Below are positions 8,179 to 17,185 of a stretch of 64,000 bases of DNA, in pieces. The DNA is taken from contig CAMNSS010000012.1 of NCBI GenBank assembly GCA_946555345.1, positions 1-64,000 on the forward strand. The letters run 5' to 3'. The stretch's first letter is position 1. Every line of letters starts with the position of its first letter. Position numbers and translations under genes: made by a program. This DNA comes from an uncultured Eubacterium sp. GTDB lineage: Bacteria > Bacillota > Clostridia > Peptostreptococcales > Anaerovoracaceae. The notes under the pieces are model-generated. The model saw only the letters and a program-made list of their open reading frames with translations, searched no databases and had not been told where the DNA came from.

Positions 8179-8511
8179 TTATCTTGCCTCCCTTCCCCTG
8201 CTGCGGTTTTCAAGCGCATATGCCCTGTGTTCGATAGCAGCACGGAGAGCAGGCATATATGAGCATTCGGATTTCTGCCACTCAGTAAAACATTCTTCAA
8301 GCGGGTGCTGCTTTTTCAAAAGCACTCTTGCCTGCTTTTCGCTTAATGGTTCTTCCATGATGGAAAACACCAGATCTTCCTTCATGGCTTTTTCGTAGGA
8401 ATGTTCCATTATCTGCTCTGGGGCAAGCCCCCTTAAATAGTCAAGGAATCCATTATATTCTGCGTTCATTTTATCTATGAGCCTTTCATTTGCCGTCTTT
8501 GTGTTTCCCAT
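8179..8511 (-). CDS. DUF3848 family ICE protein
   Basis: This 110-residue helical protein contains LIDKMNAEYNGFLDYLRGL, IMEHSYEKAMKEDLVFSI and LLKKQHPLEECFTEW, the pattern of DUF3848. The ATG at 8511 is chosen because GGGAGG lies 6 bases upstream; a longer open frame exists but has no ribosome site. An intrinsic terminator ends 12 bases before that SD. The function is unknown. Confidence 0.78.
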   Translation of the reverse strand: MGNTKTANERLIDKMNAEYNGFLDYLRGLAPEQIMEHSYEKAMKEDLVFSIMEEPLSEKQARVLLKKQHPLEECFTEWQKSECSYMPALRAAIEHRAYALENRSRGREAR

Positions 8512-8535
8512 GTCTTTCCTCCCGTTTCTGTCAAT

Positions 8536-8565
8536 AAAAAACAACCGGATTTAACCAATCGGCTG
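8536..8565 (-). terminator. Intrinsic terminator before the DUF3848 ribosome site
   Basis: On the minus strand CAGCCG-ATT pairs with AAT-CGGTTG (one bulged C, 5-base loop) and is followed by six T (8541-8536). The SD of the DUF3848 gene begins 12 bases further on, so transcription of that gene must pass through this structure. Confidence 0.6.
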
Positions 8566-8599
8566 TGCATTGACGATCCCTGTTTGTTTTTTCTTTTTG

Positions 8600-8683
8600 T
8601 TATAGAGTCCAGGACTCCCTTCTGCTGCGATCCTGCCCATAAATGGGAGGAGGCCGTTTTCCGCCCCATACGGTTTCTTTCAT
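8600..8683 (-). CDS. Possible 27-residue ORF
   Basis: An ATG at 8683 overlaps the stop codon of the preceding gene (ATGA) and has AAGGAG 8 bases before it. It opens a 27-codon frame beginning MKETVWGGKRPPPIYGQDR that ends before the terminator at 8536-8565. The coupling and SD speak for translation, but I recognise no family and the length gives little support. Confidence 0.35.
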   Translation of the reverse strand: MKETVWGGKRPPPIYGQDRSRRESWTL

Positions 8684-9024
8684 TCCGCCTGCTCCTTTTT
8701 ACGCGAGCTGCACGATATCCCGTACCTGCGCTGCAAAGCAATGCAATCGCGATACCCAAGCACATAGGCGAATTGGATCGCTTTGCTGTCCCGTATGCAA
8801 TCAAGGTGCAGGTATTCGATCAATGCCCTGCACTCCTGCTCCATTAAAGCAGATGGGCGATCAAAATCAAATATCCCGCCTACCGATTCAAAACGCTCTG
8901 CGATTTTACGCATATTTCCTGTCGCTTTCGCATATTCCTGGTCTCTATTGCCAAACCTTACGATATGTTCGGAAAGGTACTCGCCAAGAACTTCATCCAT
9001 CAGATTGATAATACTTTTTCCCAT
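8680..9024 (-). CDS. Hypothetical ICE protein, first gene behind a LexA-like promoter
   Basis: This 114-residue, mostly helical cytoplasmic protein begins MGKSIINLMDEVLGEYLSEHIV. The ATG at 9024 has a strong AAGGAGGT SD 7 bases upstream; a more distal start lacks one. I do not recognise a family with certainty. It resembles short helical proteins found in clostridial mobile elements. It has its own promoter (9057-9085) overlapped by possible operators, so it may be expressed apart from the large gene upstream. Confidence 0.65.
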   Translation of the reverse strand: MGKSIINLMDEVLGEYLSEHIVRFGNRDQEYAKATGNMRKIAERFESVGGIFDFDRPSALMEQECRALIEYLHLDCIRDSKAIQFAYVLGYRDCIALQRRYGISCSSRKKEQAE

Positions 9025-9039
9025 TAGCAAACCTCCTTG

Positions 9040-9110
9040 CAAACATTTGTTCGCATATGGTATAACAAGGCTGGCAGATGGTCAAATATGCGGTGATTTT
9101 TTTCGCATAT
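9040..9110 (-). promoter_or_regulatory. Promoter with LexA-like box and ATATGCG repeats
   Basis: On the minus strand TTGACC (9085-9080) and TACCAT (9062-9057) are 17 bases apart. Just downstream, over the expected start, CGAACAAATGTTTG (9053-9040) matches the Gram-positive LexA box CGAACRNRYGTTYC at 13 of 14 positions. The heptamer ATATGCG occurs three times around the promoter: at 9104-9110 and 9052-9058 in one direction and at 9086-9092 inverted. Both are operator-like; which protein binds is inferred. Confidence 0.55.
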
Positions 9111-9121
9111 CCGCCATGCGC

Positions 9122-12100
9122 TCATCGCTCTGCCTCCATCGGATGCCTGCCCTTTTCGTCTTCCTCTCTTTCCCCTGCCTCGGCATCAGGTACATTTTCC
9201 TGCCCTTTTCCTGCATCAAGCAGCACGTTCAGCTCTTCAAGCCGCTTCATCATGCCTGCAAGTTCTTCTTCACGGGCAAATGGCAGCTTTACTTCCAGTT
9301 CGGCATTTTCTTTTTGTTTTATTGTGTCGTCGAGCTTCCGTTTTGTTTCCTCCAGCCTGTCCAGGATGCTGTCAAGGGCATTGTCTATCCTTGTAATGTT
9401 GCCAAGCGCATCCGTGCCAAGTGACGCCTTGTACGTCATTTCATGTTTTAGTGCAAGGTCATATGTCCTGCCCACTGTATCAAAAGACAGATGCATGGAA
9501 AACCCCCGGTACGCCCCAAGCGGAACAGCCGCCGGGGTTTTCATCTCCTTGCAGGCAAGCAGGATTGCCTCGCCCGCCGCCTTTTTCTCGGCAAAAACAG
9601 CTCCCTTTATTTCCATTCCACAGAAAAACTTGCCGCTGCTTTCCGGCTGCGCCCTAAGGAATGCAAGATCCTTTTCATAAGCTTCCACCCATTCTGCCAA
9701 ACGCTTGGTTTCCATCGGGTAAAACGCCGAAAGCCTGTCCTGTAAGTAATATTTCTGGCTCAGGAAGCTCTGCTTCAACACTTTCAGTTCCGACACTTTG
9801 TTGTCCAAGTCCATCTTTTCCTTTATCATGGGGTTTCCCGTTGCCAGCATTTTAATCTCTGCATAGGAAAGGGCTGTTTCGTCGATGTCTTCCGCTGTCC
9901 TGACCGGGCTTTTCGAGGACATGATCTGCGATATGAATTTCTGCTTGTTTTCAACAAGCTGCCACAGGTATGCGTCAAACGTGCTTTCCGTAACGTACCT
10001 GTAAATTTCGACCGCCGGGTTCTGGTTGCCCTGCCTGATGATTCTGCCCGCCCGCTGCTCCAGGTCCGAGGGCCGCCATGGGCAGTCAAGGTCATGGATT
10101 GCGATGAGCCTGTCCTGCACGTTCGTCCCCGCCCCCATCTTCTGCGTCGATCCCAAGAGTACGCGGACATCCCCTTTCCTTACCTTTGCAAAGAGTTCTT
10201 TTTTCTTCGCCTCCGTGCCTGCTTCATGGATAAACCGTATTTCCCCTTCCGGCACGCCTTTTGACAACAGTTTCGCCTTGATGTCATCGTACACGTTAAA
10301 TGCCCCGTCATTTTTCGGCGTGGAAAGGTCGCAGAAGACGAGCTGCGCTGCCCTGTTTCCTTCCCCCTGTTTCCAAACCCGGTAGATATTCTCCACGCAC
10401 AGGTTGACTTTCGTCCCTGCCTCATCGGTGAGAAGCCCGTTCATGAGCCTCTGGTCAAGGGCGAGTTTCCTGCCGTCATTTGTGATTTTCAGCATATTAT
10501 CTACCCGTGCGTCCACCATCTTGTTCCGCACTTTTTCTGCCCGCTCGGACAGTTCCCCCACCATTTCCTGCTGCAATCCCGTTGGCTTTGAAGTTTCTGT
10601 GACATAAGCAACATCCGGCACGGGAAGGTTCAGCATATCGGCTGTTTGGATATCCGCGACCTGGCGGAACATGGTCATCAGTTCCGGCAGGTTATAGAAT
10701 TTTGCGAAGCGGGTTTTTGCCCGGTATCCCGTGCCTTCCGGGGCAAGTTCAAGGGTTGTCGCAGTTTCCCCGAAAGAAGATGCCCATGCGTCAAAATGCT
10801 GGAGCTGGCGTTGTTCGAGCAGGTCGTACTGCAAATACCTCTGGATCGTGTAAAGCTCCGACATTGAGTTGCTGACGGGCGTCCCCGTTGCAAAGATCAC
10901 GCCCTTCCCTCCCGTCAGTTCATCAAGGTACCTGCATTTCAAGAAAAGGTCCGACGACTTCTGGGCCTCCGTTTGGGAAATGCCTGCCACATTTCGCATC
11001 TTGGTGTAGAGAAAAAGATTTTTGTAATAATGGCTCTCGTCTATGAACAGCCTGTCCACGCCGAGTTCTTCAAACGTTACAACATCATCTTTGCTGCTCT
11101 GGTCGTTAAGCTTGCTAAGCTTCATTTGAAGGTTCTTCCTCGTCTTTTCCATCTGCCTGACCTGGAATTTTTCTCCACGTTCCCGTTTCAGCACGTCTAT
11201 CCCAACGATAATTTCATCAAGCTGATCCTTCAAAATCGATTGCTGCCTCTCAATACTCACGGGAATTCTTTCAAACTGTGAATGACCTATGATGACTGCA
11301 TCAAAATCGCCTGTTGCAATCCTGGCGCAGAACTTCCTCCGGTTCTTTTTTTCAAAGTCTTTCTTCGTCGCCACGAGGAGGTTGGCAGCCGGATAAAGCT
11401 GGAAAAACTCCGCTGCCCACTGCTCGGTAAGATGGTTTGGCACGACAAACAGGGACTTGCTGCACAGGCCAAGGCGTTTGCTTTCCATGGCTGCCGCCGC
11501 CATTTCAAAGGTTTTCCCTGCCCCGACGACATGGGCAAGCAGGGTATTCCCTCCATAAAGGATGCGGGCAACAGCATTGACCTGGTGCGGTTTTAATGTT
11601 ATCTCGGGATTCATCCCAGAAAACCTGATATGCTGCCCGTCATACTCCCTTGCACGGTCGGAGTTGAACTGCTCGTTGTACAGCATTGTCAGTTCTTTTC
11701 GCCTCTCCTCATCCCGCCATATCCAGTCTTTAAAAGCTTCCTTTATCTGTTCCTGCTTTGCCCTTGCTATGGCGGTTTCTTTCACATTAAGTTTGGGCGT
11801 TTTTTCCCCGTCTATAATTTCATAATCAAAAATCTTCACATCACGGAGGTTGAGGGTGGTTTCGATGATCTTGTAGGCGTTAATCCTGCCCGTGCCGTAT
11901 GCGCTGTGCGCTTTTACGTTGGTCTGGTCCTTGTTTTTTCCCGTGATATTCCATTCCTCCGTGAGCCGGAACAGATTCACCTCTATATAGTGCTTTATGT
12001 ATTCCGGCGTTTCCAGAAGTTCAAAAATAAACTGCCTTACAACCTCTTCCGGTATCCATGTCGCGCCCAGCCTTACGCTGATTTCGCTTGCGGACAAATC

Positions 12101-15100
12101 CACAGGCTGCACTTTTTCAAGGGCGTCTACATTGGCCTGAAAGATCGGCTCACGCTCTGCAAGGCGCTGTGCCGTGCGCAATTTTTCCCGGACATTGCCC
12201 GAAAGGTATTCGTCTGCGGTCTGGTAGGCGCGTTCCCCTGCCATGTACTTTTCCGGTTCCAGAAATATAACGCCCTCAAGTTCCCTGGCGATTTCTGCTT
12301 CCGTTTTCCCCAGGAGGCCTTCCATGTATGGCATATCCACCCCTGCTTTTTCGCCAATGGAAAGGGCGAGCGCATCGGACGGGGTGTCCGCATGTTTTTC
12401 CTCCACATCCGCCCGAATCGTCCTCTTTGTGAACATGTCTGCTTTTCGTTTCAGGCTTCCTTCTTCGTCGAGGATCTCCAATGCACAGAGGAGGTAATAT
12501 GAGCTGTCCTGTGAAAAAACGGCGTTGTTCGCCCGGCTGTTTATAAGTCCATATTTTTTGGAAAAAGCATCATACAGGTGGTTCAGGCGTTCCTGTTCCG
12601 CTTTGATTTCAGCATCCGGGCGTCCCTCCATCTGGAGGCCAATGAGATGCCTTACGCTCTCCCTGATGCTGATCAGGCTTTTAACCCTCCGTTCCCCCAC
12701 CGCAGAAACGGAGACGGGAACCATGAGGGAATTTTCCCGGAAATACAGTTTTCCATCCACGTCCGCATATGAAAAATTCTTCACGGAAGGATCTGCCGGG
12801 ATACTTTCAAGGTTTTCTGTTTCCTCTTCAAATTCGTATTCTGGAATCTGCCCATTGATGCGTTCCATGGCATCAATCAGCCTGGACTGGAAATCCATGC
12901 CATCAGCAAGGACGCACGCTGGCTCTATTCCAAACCGCCCGCTTTTTTCCACCATCCTGCCTATGATCATTTCCGGGTGGCTGGTAAAATACCTGTTTAT
13001 GGCAATGCCGTTTTCGTCCCTGTCCGTATAAACCCAGTCGGCTTCCATGCCTTTTGGTTTGTCGCATTTCTGAAAAAACAGGATGTCCGCCGTGACCGTC
13101 GTTCCGGCATTTTTCAGGAAAGCCGTCTCCGGAAGCCTGACAGCGCCCAGCAGTTCCGCCCGCTGTGCGATATACTTCCTTGCTGCGGGGTTTGCTTTGT
13201 CCATCGTCCCCCTGCTGGTAATGAATGCAATGACGCCGCCCGGCCTCACCTTGTCCAGGGTCTTGGCAAAAAAATAATCATGGATATAAAACCCATGCTT
13301 GTCATACTTTTTATCCGCTATTTTAAAGTCCCCAAACGGCACGTTGCCGATGGCTGCGTCAAAAAAACTGTCCGGCAGGCTCGTCCTTTCATAACCTGCT
13401 ATGGCGATGGAAGCCTTCTGGTAAAGCTGCCTTGCAATCCGGCCTGATATTTCATCAAGTTCCACGCCATACATCCTGCTTTCGCTCATTTCATCCGGCA
13501 AAAGCCCCATGAAGTTGCCCGTCCCGCACGACGGCTCGAGGATGTTGCCTTTCGTGAACCCCATCCGCTTCAATGCCCCGTACATGGCTTTGATGATTTC
13601 TGGCGGCGTGTAAAAGGCTGTCAGCGTTGATTCCCTTGCTTTTTCGTATTCCTCATCGCTCAGGATTGATTTCAGCTTTCGGTATTCATCCGCCCAGGAT
13701 GCATTTTCTGAATCAAAGGCTTCGGCAAGCCCGCCCCATCCCACATATCCTGATAAAACCACCTGCTCCGGCTCTCCTGCAAGCCGCCCTTCCTGCTCCA
13801 AATATTTTAGCATCCTGATTGCATCAAGATTGGCTGCGAACTTTTCTTTTTTGCCGCCATGCCCAAGCTCATCATTTGTTATCCTGTAGTTGTGCCTGTC
13901 CGCATCCCTGATTTCAGGATGCAAAACCTGGCTCTTTTCAGCATCAGGCTGCTGTTCCCAGGAAGGCTTTATTTCTTCTTCGGCTGGTAACTGATCCTTC
14001 TCTTCCTCCTGCTGCGGCTTTAGTTCAAGAACGATAGGTTTTAAGTGCGCCCCTGCGTCACCTTCCCTGCTCCCGGTATCCAGTGCGGCCACCCCTGTAC
14101 CCGTTTCCGCTGTATCCTTTGCAGGCTGCATCCCCAGTTTTACGATCAGATGGCCGTTCGCTGGGTTTTCTTTGACTTTCTCCTCAAATTCCTCGCAGCT
14201 CATTTCCTTATTGATTAACGGGCAGCCGGGATCGTACAGCCTCACCGTGTCCTCGCCAAGGCTCAAGATTTCATATTCCGTGTTCCCAATATATGCCTTG
14301 TCGCCAAGGGCATATGCATATTCCGGAACAAGGCGTTCTAATTCTTCACTGGTTCTCCCGGATTTTCCAATAAATTCCGCACCGCCTGTCTTTTCCGCAA
14401 GCTCATCCGCCTTTTGGGCAAGGGGTGCTTCCTGCTGCTTTTCTTCAAGCCATGCGGGGTATCTTTGTTTTTCTTTGGAATTAAGATACCTGCCCAGGCG
14501 TATCAGCTCCCTGATCCGCTTCTCAACCTGCGTCCATTTTAAAAACAGCCTTTCAGCCCCGTCAGAATACCCTGTGCTCAGTTCGATGCCCTTGCCGTCA
14601 TGCATCTCCCCTACACCGATCCCCGCCTTTATGGGCGTAGCACCTCCCCACCCGTATTCATTTTTCAGGAATTTGATGTTTTCCTTAGCGGAAAGATTTT
14701 TTTCAAACTGCTCACAAATCCGGAACTTGCTTCCACCCACGAGGCTTCCCCTGCATAAAGCAACGTCCACGACCTCCTGCGTAATGGCAAACGGCTTTTC
14801 CTGTCCTGGTTCATCAAGAAGGGAAAGCTGCCCTTCCATGGATGGCAAGGGTTTTCCTGCATCATAAAGTTCTCCCCGTATGCGGAGGCTGTCAACATAC
14901 TCTGAAATGACGCCCCAGTCATAATAACTTTCCTTTGTTCTTTCATCATATGTTCCTTCCCACAGGTGCAGCACGTTCTGGTACGTCTTATAACCCACCT
15001 GTCTGCCGCCATCGATAACAAGTTCCGTAGGGTCGTTGTTGAAAATTCCCTTGATGTATTCCGTCCGCTTGCTGTCATCATCGGAACTTTCATAAAACCG

Positions 15101-16417
15101 CCTGATTTCATCCCTGCCTGCCTTGAGGTGCGGCGTGGTTCGCAGGATCGCCCGGATATCCTCATCACTTCCAAAAAACGGAAGACTCTTGCCCTCCGTT
15201 TTCCTGTCGTGGTATTCTAATTGTGGATCAGTTCCTGCAAGACGATTTCCTCCGCCGCCTGCCTGATGTTGTTCATCATCCCCGTCCACTTCAACGGGTC
15301 TCTGGCCTTCAGTCCCTCCGTTATCTGCTCCCGTGCTTTCATTTCCTCCATAAGCTGCGAAAGCCGCGCCGCTGTGCTCCGCTCCGTCCCGGCCAAGTGT
15401 TCCGTCAGTTTGCATGAGGCCAGCAGGCTGGTGTATGTCGCTTTCCTGTGTTCCTTCAGGAAGTTCTCCCTCATCCTTGCGTATCTTCCCAGGTTTGCTT
15501 CGTTCTGCTCCGGCAACGCCAGATCCGGCAACTGGTAGTCGCCCTGCATCGTGTATTCCATGTCCATCATTTCCCCCGCTCCTTTCTCCTTCCGCTTTCT
15601 GCTGATTATACAGCCTGCCAAGGGCAGCCGCAAATGTGCGATTCTTGGTTTCCTCGCGCTGCAATGCCCTGACCGTCCTCGCCGCCTCGTCAAGCGCCAT
15701 CCGTGCAAAATCGAAAGTGGCAGTTCCAAGGGCATTTACAGCATCCGCCGTGTTAAAATCAAAAACCCATGCAAAGTCATCCAGCTCAAGGAAACCTTCT
15801 GGTTTGACGCCAAGGCGGTTCATCAGCATGTATGCAACACTTGCGGTAACTGCCTGCCTGTAACAGACCCGCAGGTTGTCCCCGTCCATGTCTGCCAGAA
15901 AGCTGCCTCCTGTGTTTGTCCGCAAATCCTCATAATAATCTGCCAGATTGTCCCCGGTAATGGTTTCTGCCGTACAGAGTACCGCCTCGCCAAAGCTTTC
16001 TTTGCGTTCAAGCTCCCCGAAAGCGTTTTCCAGTGCCGCAGCCACCTCCTTTTCATATCCTGCTTTCATGTTCCAGAGCGGGATCTGTTTCTCCGGGAAT
16101 CTTTCATGCGGATGCGTGTCCGATATGTCAAAATAGTATTTAAGCCTCTGCCGCCCGCCTGAAAGAGCCTTGTCAAATACCGCAATCCCTTTTGAACCCC
16201 TGTTTACCATGCGGCAAAACGACCTGTTCCATGCCTCGATGGGAAGCACCGCCGTGGCATCCGGCCTCTGGGCATATACAAGGACCTGCTCGTCAAAGGG
16301 CAGCTTATAGTTATGCCCAGAGAATCTTAGAAAAGCCTGCCATGAGGCAATGTCTGATGTGATGGATTTTATCGTCGCATCATAGAGCAGCGTAATGTCC
16401 TGAAAATTACTTGCCAT
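9122..16417 (-). CDS. Giant ArdC/methylase/SNF2-helicase ICE protein
   Basis: This single open frame of 2431 residues is the Tn1549-type large DNA-processing protein, the LtrC-like SNF2 helicase. The N-terminal 100 residues look like an ArdC-type single-strand binding region. Near residue 957 NILEPSCGTGNFMG and near 1020 AIGNVPFGDF form an N6-adenine methylase-like core, with NVPF in place of NPPF. Helicase motifs follow: HVVGAGKT (about 1630), FIDESHYYKN (about 1790) and QRAGRIIRQGNQNP (about 2125). An acidic, repetitive linker lies near residues 270-420. The ATG at 16417 has AGGTG 6 bases upstream and overlaps the preceding small gene by 11 bases; a TTG at 16444 is a poorer start. It may protect or remodel the element's DNA in the recipient. 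Confidence 0.9.
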   Translation of the reverse strand: MASNFQDITLLYDATIKSITSDIASWQAFLRFSGHNYKLPFDEQVLVYAQRPDATAVLPIEAWNRSFCRMVNRGSKGIAVFDKALSGGRQRLKYYFDISDTHPHERFPEKQIPLWNMKAGYEKEVAAALENAFGELERKESFGEAVLCTAETITGDNLADYYEDLRTNTGGSFLADMDGDNLRVCYRQAVTASVAYMLMNRLGVKPEGFLELDDFAWVFDFNTADAVNALGTATFDFARMALDEAARTVRALQREETKNRTFAAALGRLYNQQKAEGERSGGNDGHGIHDAGRLPVAGSGVAGAERSKPGKIRKDEGELPEGTQESDIHQPAGLMQTDGTLGRDGAEHSGAAFAAYGGNESTGADNGGTEGQRPVEVDGDDEQHQAGGGGNRLAGTDPQLEYHDRKTEGKSLPFFGSDEDIRAILRTTPHLKAGRDEIRRFYESSDDDSKRTEYIKGIFNNDPTELVIDGGRQVGYKTYQNVLHLWEGTYDERTKESYYDWGVISEYVDSLRIRGELYDAGKPLPSMEGQLSLLDEPGQEKPFAITQEVVDVALCRGSLVGGSKFRICEQFEKNLSAKENIKFLKNEYGWGGATPIKAGIGVGEMHDGKGIELSTGYSDGAERLFLKWTQVEKRIRELIRLGRYLNSKEKQRYPAWLEEKQQEAPLAQKADELAEKTGGAEFIGKSGRTSEELERLVPEYAYALGDKAYIGNTEYEILSLGEDTVRLYDPGCPLINKEMSCEEFEEKVKENPANGHLIVKLGMQPAKDTAETGTGVAALDTGSREGDAGAHLKPIVLELKPQQEEEKDQLPAEEEIKPSWEQQPDAEKSQVLHPEIRDADRHNYRITNDELGHGGKKEKFAANLDAIRMLKYLEQEGRLAGEPEQVVLSGYVGWGGLAEAFDSENASWADEYRKLKSILSDEEYEKARESTLTAFYTPPEIIKAMYGALKRMGFTKGNILEPSCGTGNFMGLLPDEMSESRMYGVELDEISGRIARQLYQKASIAIAGYERTSLPDSFFDAAIGNVPFGDFKIADKKYDKHGFYIHDYFFAKTLDKVRPGGVIAFITSRGTMDKANPAARKYIAQRAELLGAVRLPETAFLKNAGTTVTADILFFQKCDKPKGMEADWVYTDRDENGIAINRYFTSHPEMIIGRMVEKSGRFGIEPACVLADGMDFQSRLIDAMERINGQIPEYEFEEETENLESIPADPSVKNFSYADVDGKLYFRENSLMVPVSVSAVGERRVKSLISIRESVRHLIGLQMEGRPDAEIKAEQERLNHLYDAFSKKYGLINSRANNAVFSQDSSYYLLCALEILDEEGSLKRKADMFTKRTIRADVEEKHADTPSDALALSIGEKAGVDMPYMEGLLGKTEAEIARELEGVIFLEPEKYMAGERAYQTADEYLSGNVREKLRTAQRLAEREPIFQANVDALEKVQPVDLSASEISVRLGATWIPEEVVRQFIFELLETPEYIKHYIEVNLFRLTEEWNITGKNKDQTNVKAHSAYGTGRINAYKIIETTLNLRDVKIFDYEIIDGEKTPKLNVKETAIARAKQEQIKEAFKDWIWRDEERRKELTMLYNEQFNSDRAREYDGQHIRFSGMNPEITLKPHQVNAVARILYGGNTLLAHVVGAGKTFEMAAAAMESKRLGLCSKSLFVVPNHLTEQWAAEFFQLYPAANLLVATKKDFEKKNRRKFCARIATGDFDAVIIGHSQFERIPVSIERQQSILKDQLDEIIVGIDVLKRERGEKFQVRQMEKTRKNLQMKLSKLNDQSSKDDVVTFEELGVDRLFIDESHYYKNLFLYTKMRNVAGISQTEAQKSSDLFLKCRYLDELTGGKGVIFATGTPVSNSMSELYTIQRYLQYDLLEQRQLQHFDAWASSFGETATTLELAPEGTGYRAKTRFAKFYNLPELMTMFRQVADIQTADMLNLPVPDVAYVTETSKPTGLQQEMVGELSERAEKVRNKMVDARVDNMLKITNDGRKLALDQRLMNGLLTDEAGTKVNLCVENIYRVWKQGEGNRAAQLVFCDLSTPKNDGAFNVYDDIKAKLLSKGVPEGEIRFIHEAGTEAKKKELFAKVRKGDVRVLLGSTQKMGAGTNVQDRLIAIHDLDCPWRPSDLEQRAGRIIRQGNQNPAVEIYRYVTESTFDAYLWQLVENKQKFISQIMSSKSPVRTAEDIDETALSYAEIKMLATGNPMIKEKMDLDNKVSELKVLKQSFLSQKYYLQDRLSAFYPMETKRLAEWVEAYEKDLAFLRAQPESSGKFFCGMEIKGAVFAEKKAAGEAILLACKEMKTPAAVPLGAYRGFSMHLSFDTVGRTYDLALKHEMTYKASLGTDALGNITRIDNALDSILDRLEETKRKLDDTIKQKENAELEVKLPFAREEELAGMMKRLEELNVLLDAGKGQENVPDAEAGEREEDEKGRHPMEAER

Positions 16418-16634
16418 CAGCAGCACCTGCCTTCTCCCCTGCAAGATATGTTACGACACGGTTTGCCTTGATTGCCTTCTGCATTTCCAGTATCATTCCT
16501 ACCTCCGGGATGGAGATCCCGGGAAGGTCTATCATCTCCTGCGTGGTCATGGAAAGCACTGCTTTTTCACTCCTGTATCCTGCATCAATCACTTTGTTCA
16601 GCACTTTCTGTGCCGCTTTCCGCTCTGCTGCCAT
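16407..16634 (-). CDS. Small helical ICE protein
   Basis: This 75-residue protein begins MAAERKAAQKVLNKVIDAGY and contains MTTQEMIDLPGISIPEVGMIL, which reads like a helix-hairpin-helix or short DNA-binding motif. It overlaps the large SNF2 gene by 11 bases and the Cys-rich gene upstream by 50 bases. The arrangement supports a real gene in the operon. Its function is unknown. Confidence 0.65.
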   Translation of the reverse strand: MAAERKAAQKVLNKVIDAGYRSEKAVLSMTTQEMIDLPGISIPEVGMILEMQKAIKANRVVTYLAGEKAGAADGK

Positions 16635-16755
16635 CTTCCATTTCCTCCTCTGTTTTTTTCTTTTTCCCTAAAATGTCCACAAGGCATGTGCCGCAGAACG
16701 GTGCTTTCCTGTCCCGGAAGCAGCATGCCTCATATCGCCTTATGTTGCATTTCAT
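16585..16755 (-). CDS. Cys-rich small ICE protein
   Basis: The ATG at 16755, with GGGAG 8 bases upstream, opens a 56-residue frame beginning MKCNIRRYEACCFRDRKAPFCG. Its cysteines (CxxxxxxxCC...C..C) could bind zinc. The C-terminal half is acidic and polar. It overlaps both neighbours (4 and 50 bases), as expected in a compact operon. The family is not recognised. Confidence 0.5.
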   Translation of the reverse strand: MKCNIRRYEACCFRDRKAPFCGTCLVDILGKKKKTEEEMEDGSRAESGTESAEQSD

Positions 16756-17081
16756 TTTTCCGTCTCCCATCCTCCCATGAGCTTCTCCCCATATTCTGTA
16801 AAGGCATACCATGCCGTATGGTCAAATGGGCAGCCAGAAAGCTCTTTCTTTTGGATCACTTGTTCCGCCATCATCATTTTCAGTGTTTTTTGCACCATAT
16901 TTTTTGTGAAATATGGAAAATGCAGAAGCAGCATCCGCTGTGGACACGGATGCCAGTACTTGCCCTGCGCAAGCCTGCATCCTGTTTTTTCCTTCTGCTG
17001 TGTTTTCTCCCAGGGATGCTGCAAAAGGATTGCCGCCCCCACGCCGTACCGCATGGCAACACTGTTCTTAAAATACGCCAT
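16752..17081 (-). CDS. Winged-helix-like ICE protein
   Basis: This 109-residue protein starts at the ATG at 17081, with AAGGAG 6 bases upstream; an upstream extension of the frame has no SD. The C-terminal part (FPYFTKNMVQKTLKMMMAEQVI, followed by PFDHTAWYAFTEYGEKLM; the first piece is part of a longer helix pair) has the layout of a winged helix as seen in small replication or plasmid control proteins. It lies directly behind parB. DNA binding is inferred from this pattern only. Confidence 0.55.
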   Translation of the reverse strand: MAYFKNSVAMRYGVGAAILLQHPWEKTQQKEKTGCRLAQGKYWHPCPQRMLLLHFPYFTKNMVQKTLKMMMAEQVIQKKELSGCPFDHTAWYAFTEYGEKLMGGWETEK

Positions 17082-17114
17082 AGCTTTCTCCTTTAGGTAA
17101 AAAATATATATTCT

Positions 17115-17161
17115 TTTACCAGCCGAAGAGAAAATATATATTTTTCTTCTCGGCTGGTAAA
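17115..17161. repeat. Long inverted repeat between parB and the winged-helix gene
   Basis: TTTACCAGCCGA (17115-17126) and TCGGCTGGTAAA (17150-17161) form a perfect 12-bp stem, extended by imperfect A/T pairing in the 23-base middle. On the minus strand it lies 20 bases before the SD of the winged-helix gene. A T run follows only after 10 further bases, so it is not a canonical terminator. It may be an operator, a centromere-like site or an RNA structure. Confidence 0.6.
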
Positions 17162-17185
17162 TTATATATCTTTCTAAATAACCTT

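Noticed and set aside
8475..8804. Minus-strand open frame of 109 codons overlapping two genes
   Set aside because: It runs through the terminator at 8536-8565, lacks an SD and overlaps better supported frames on both sides.
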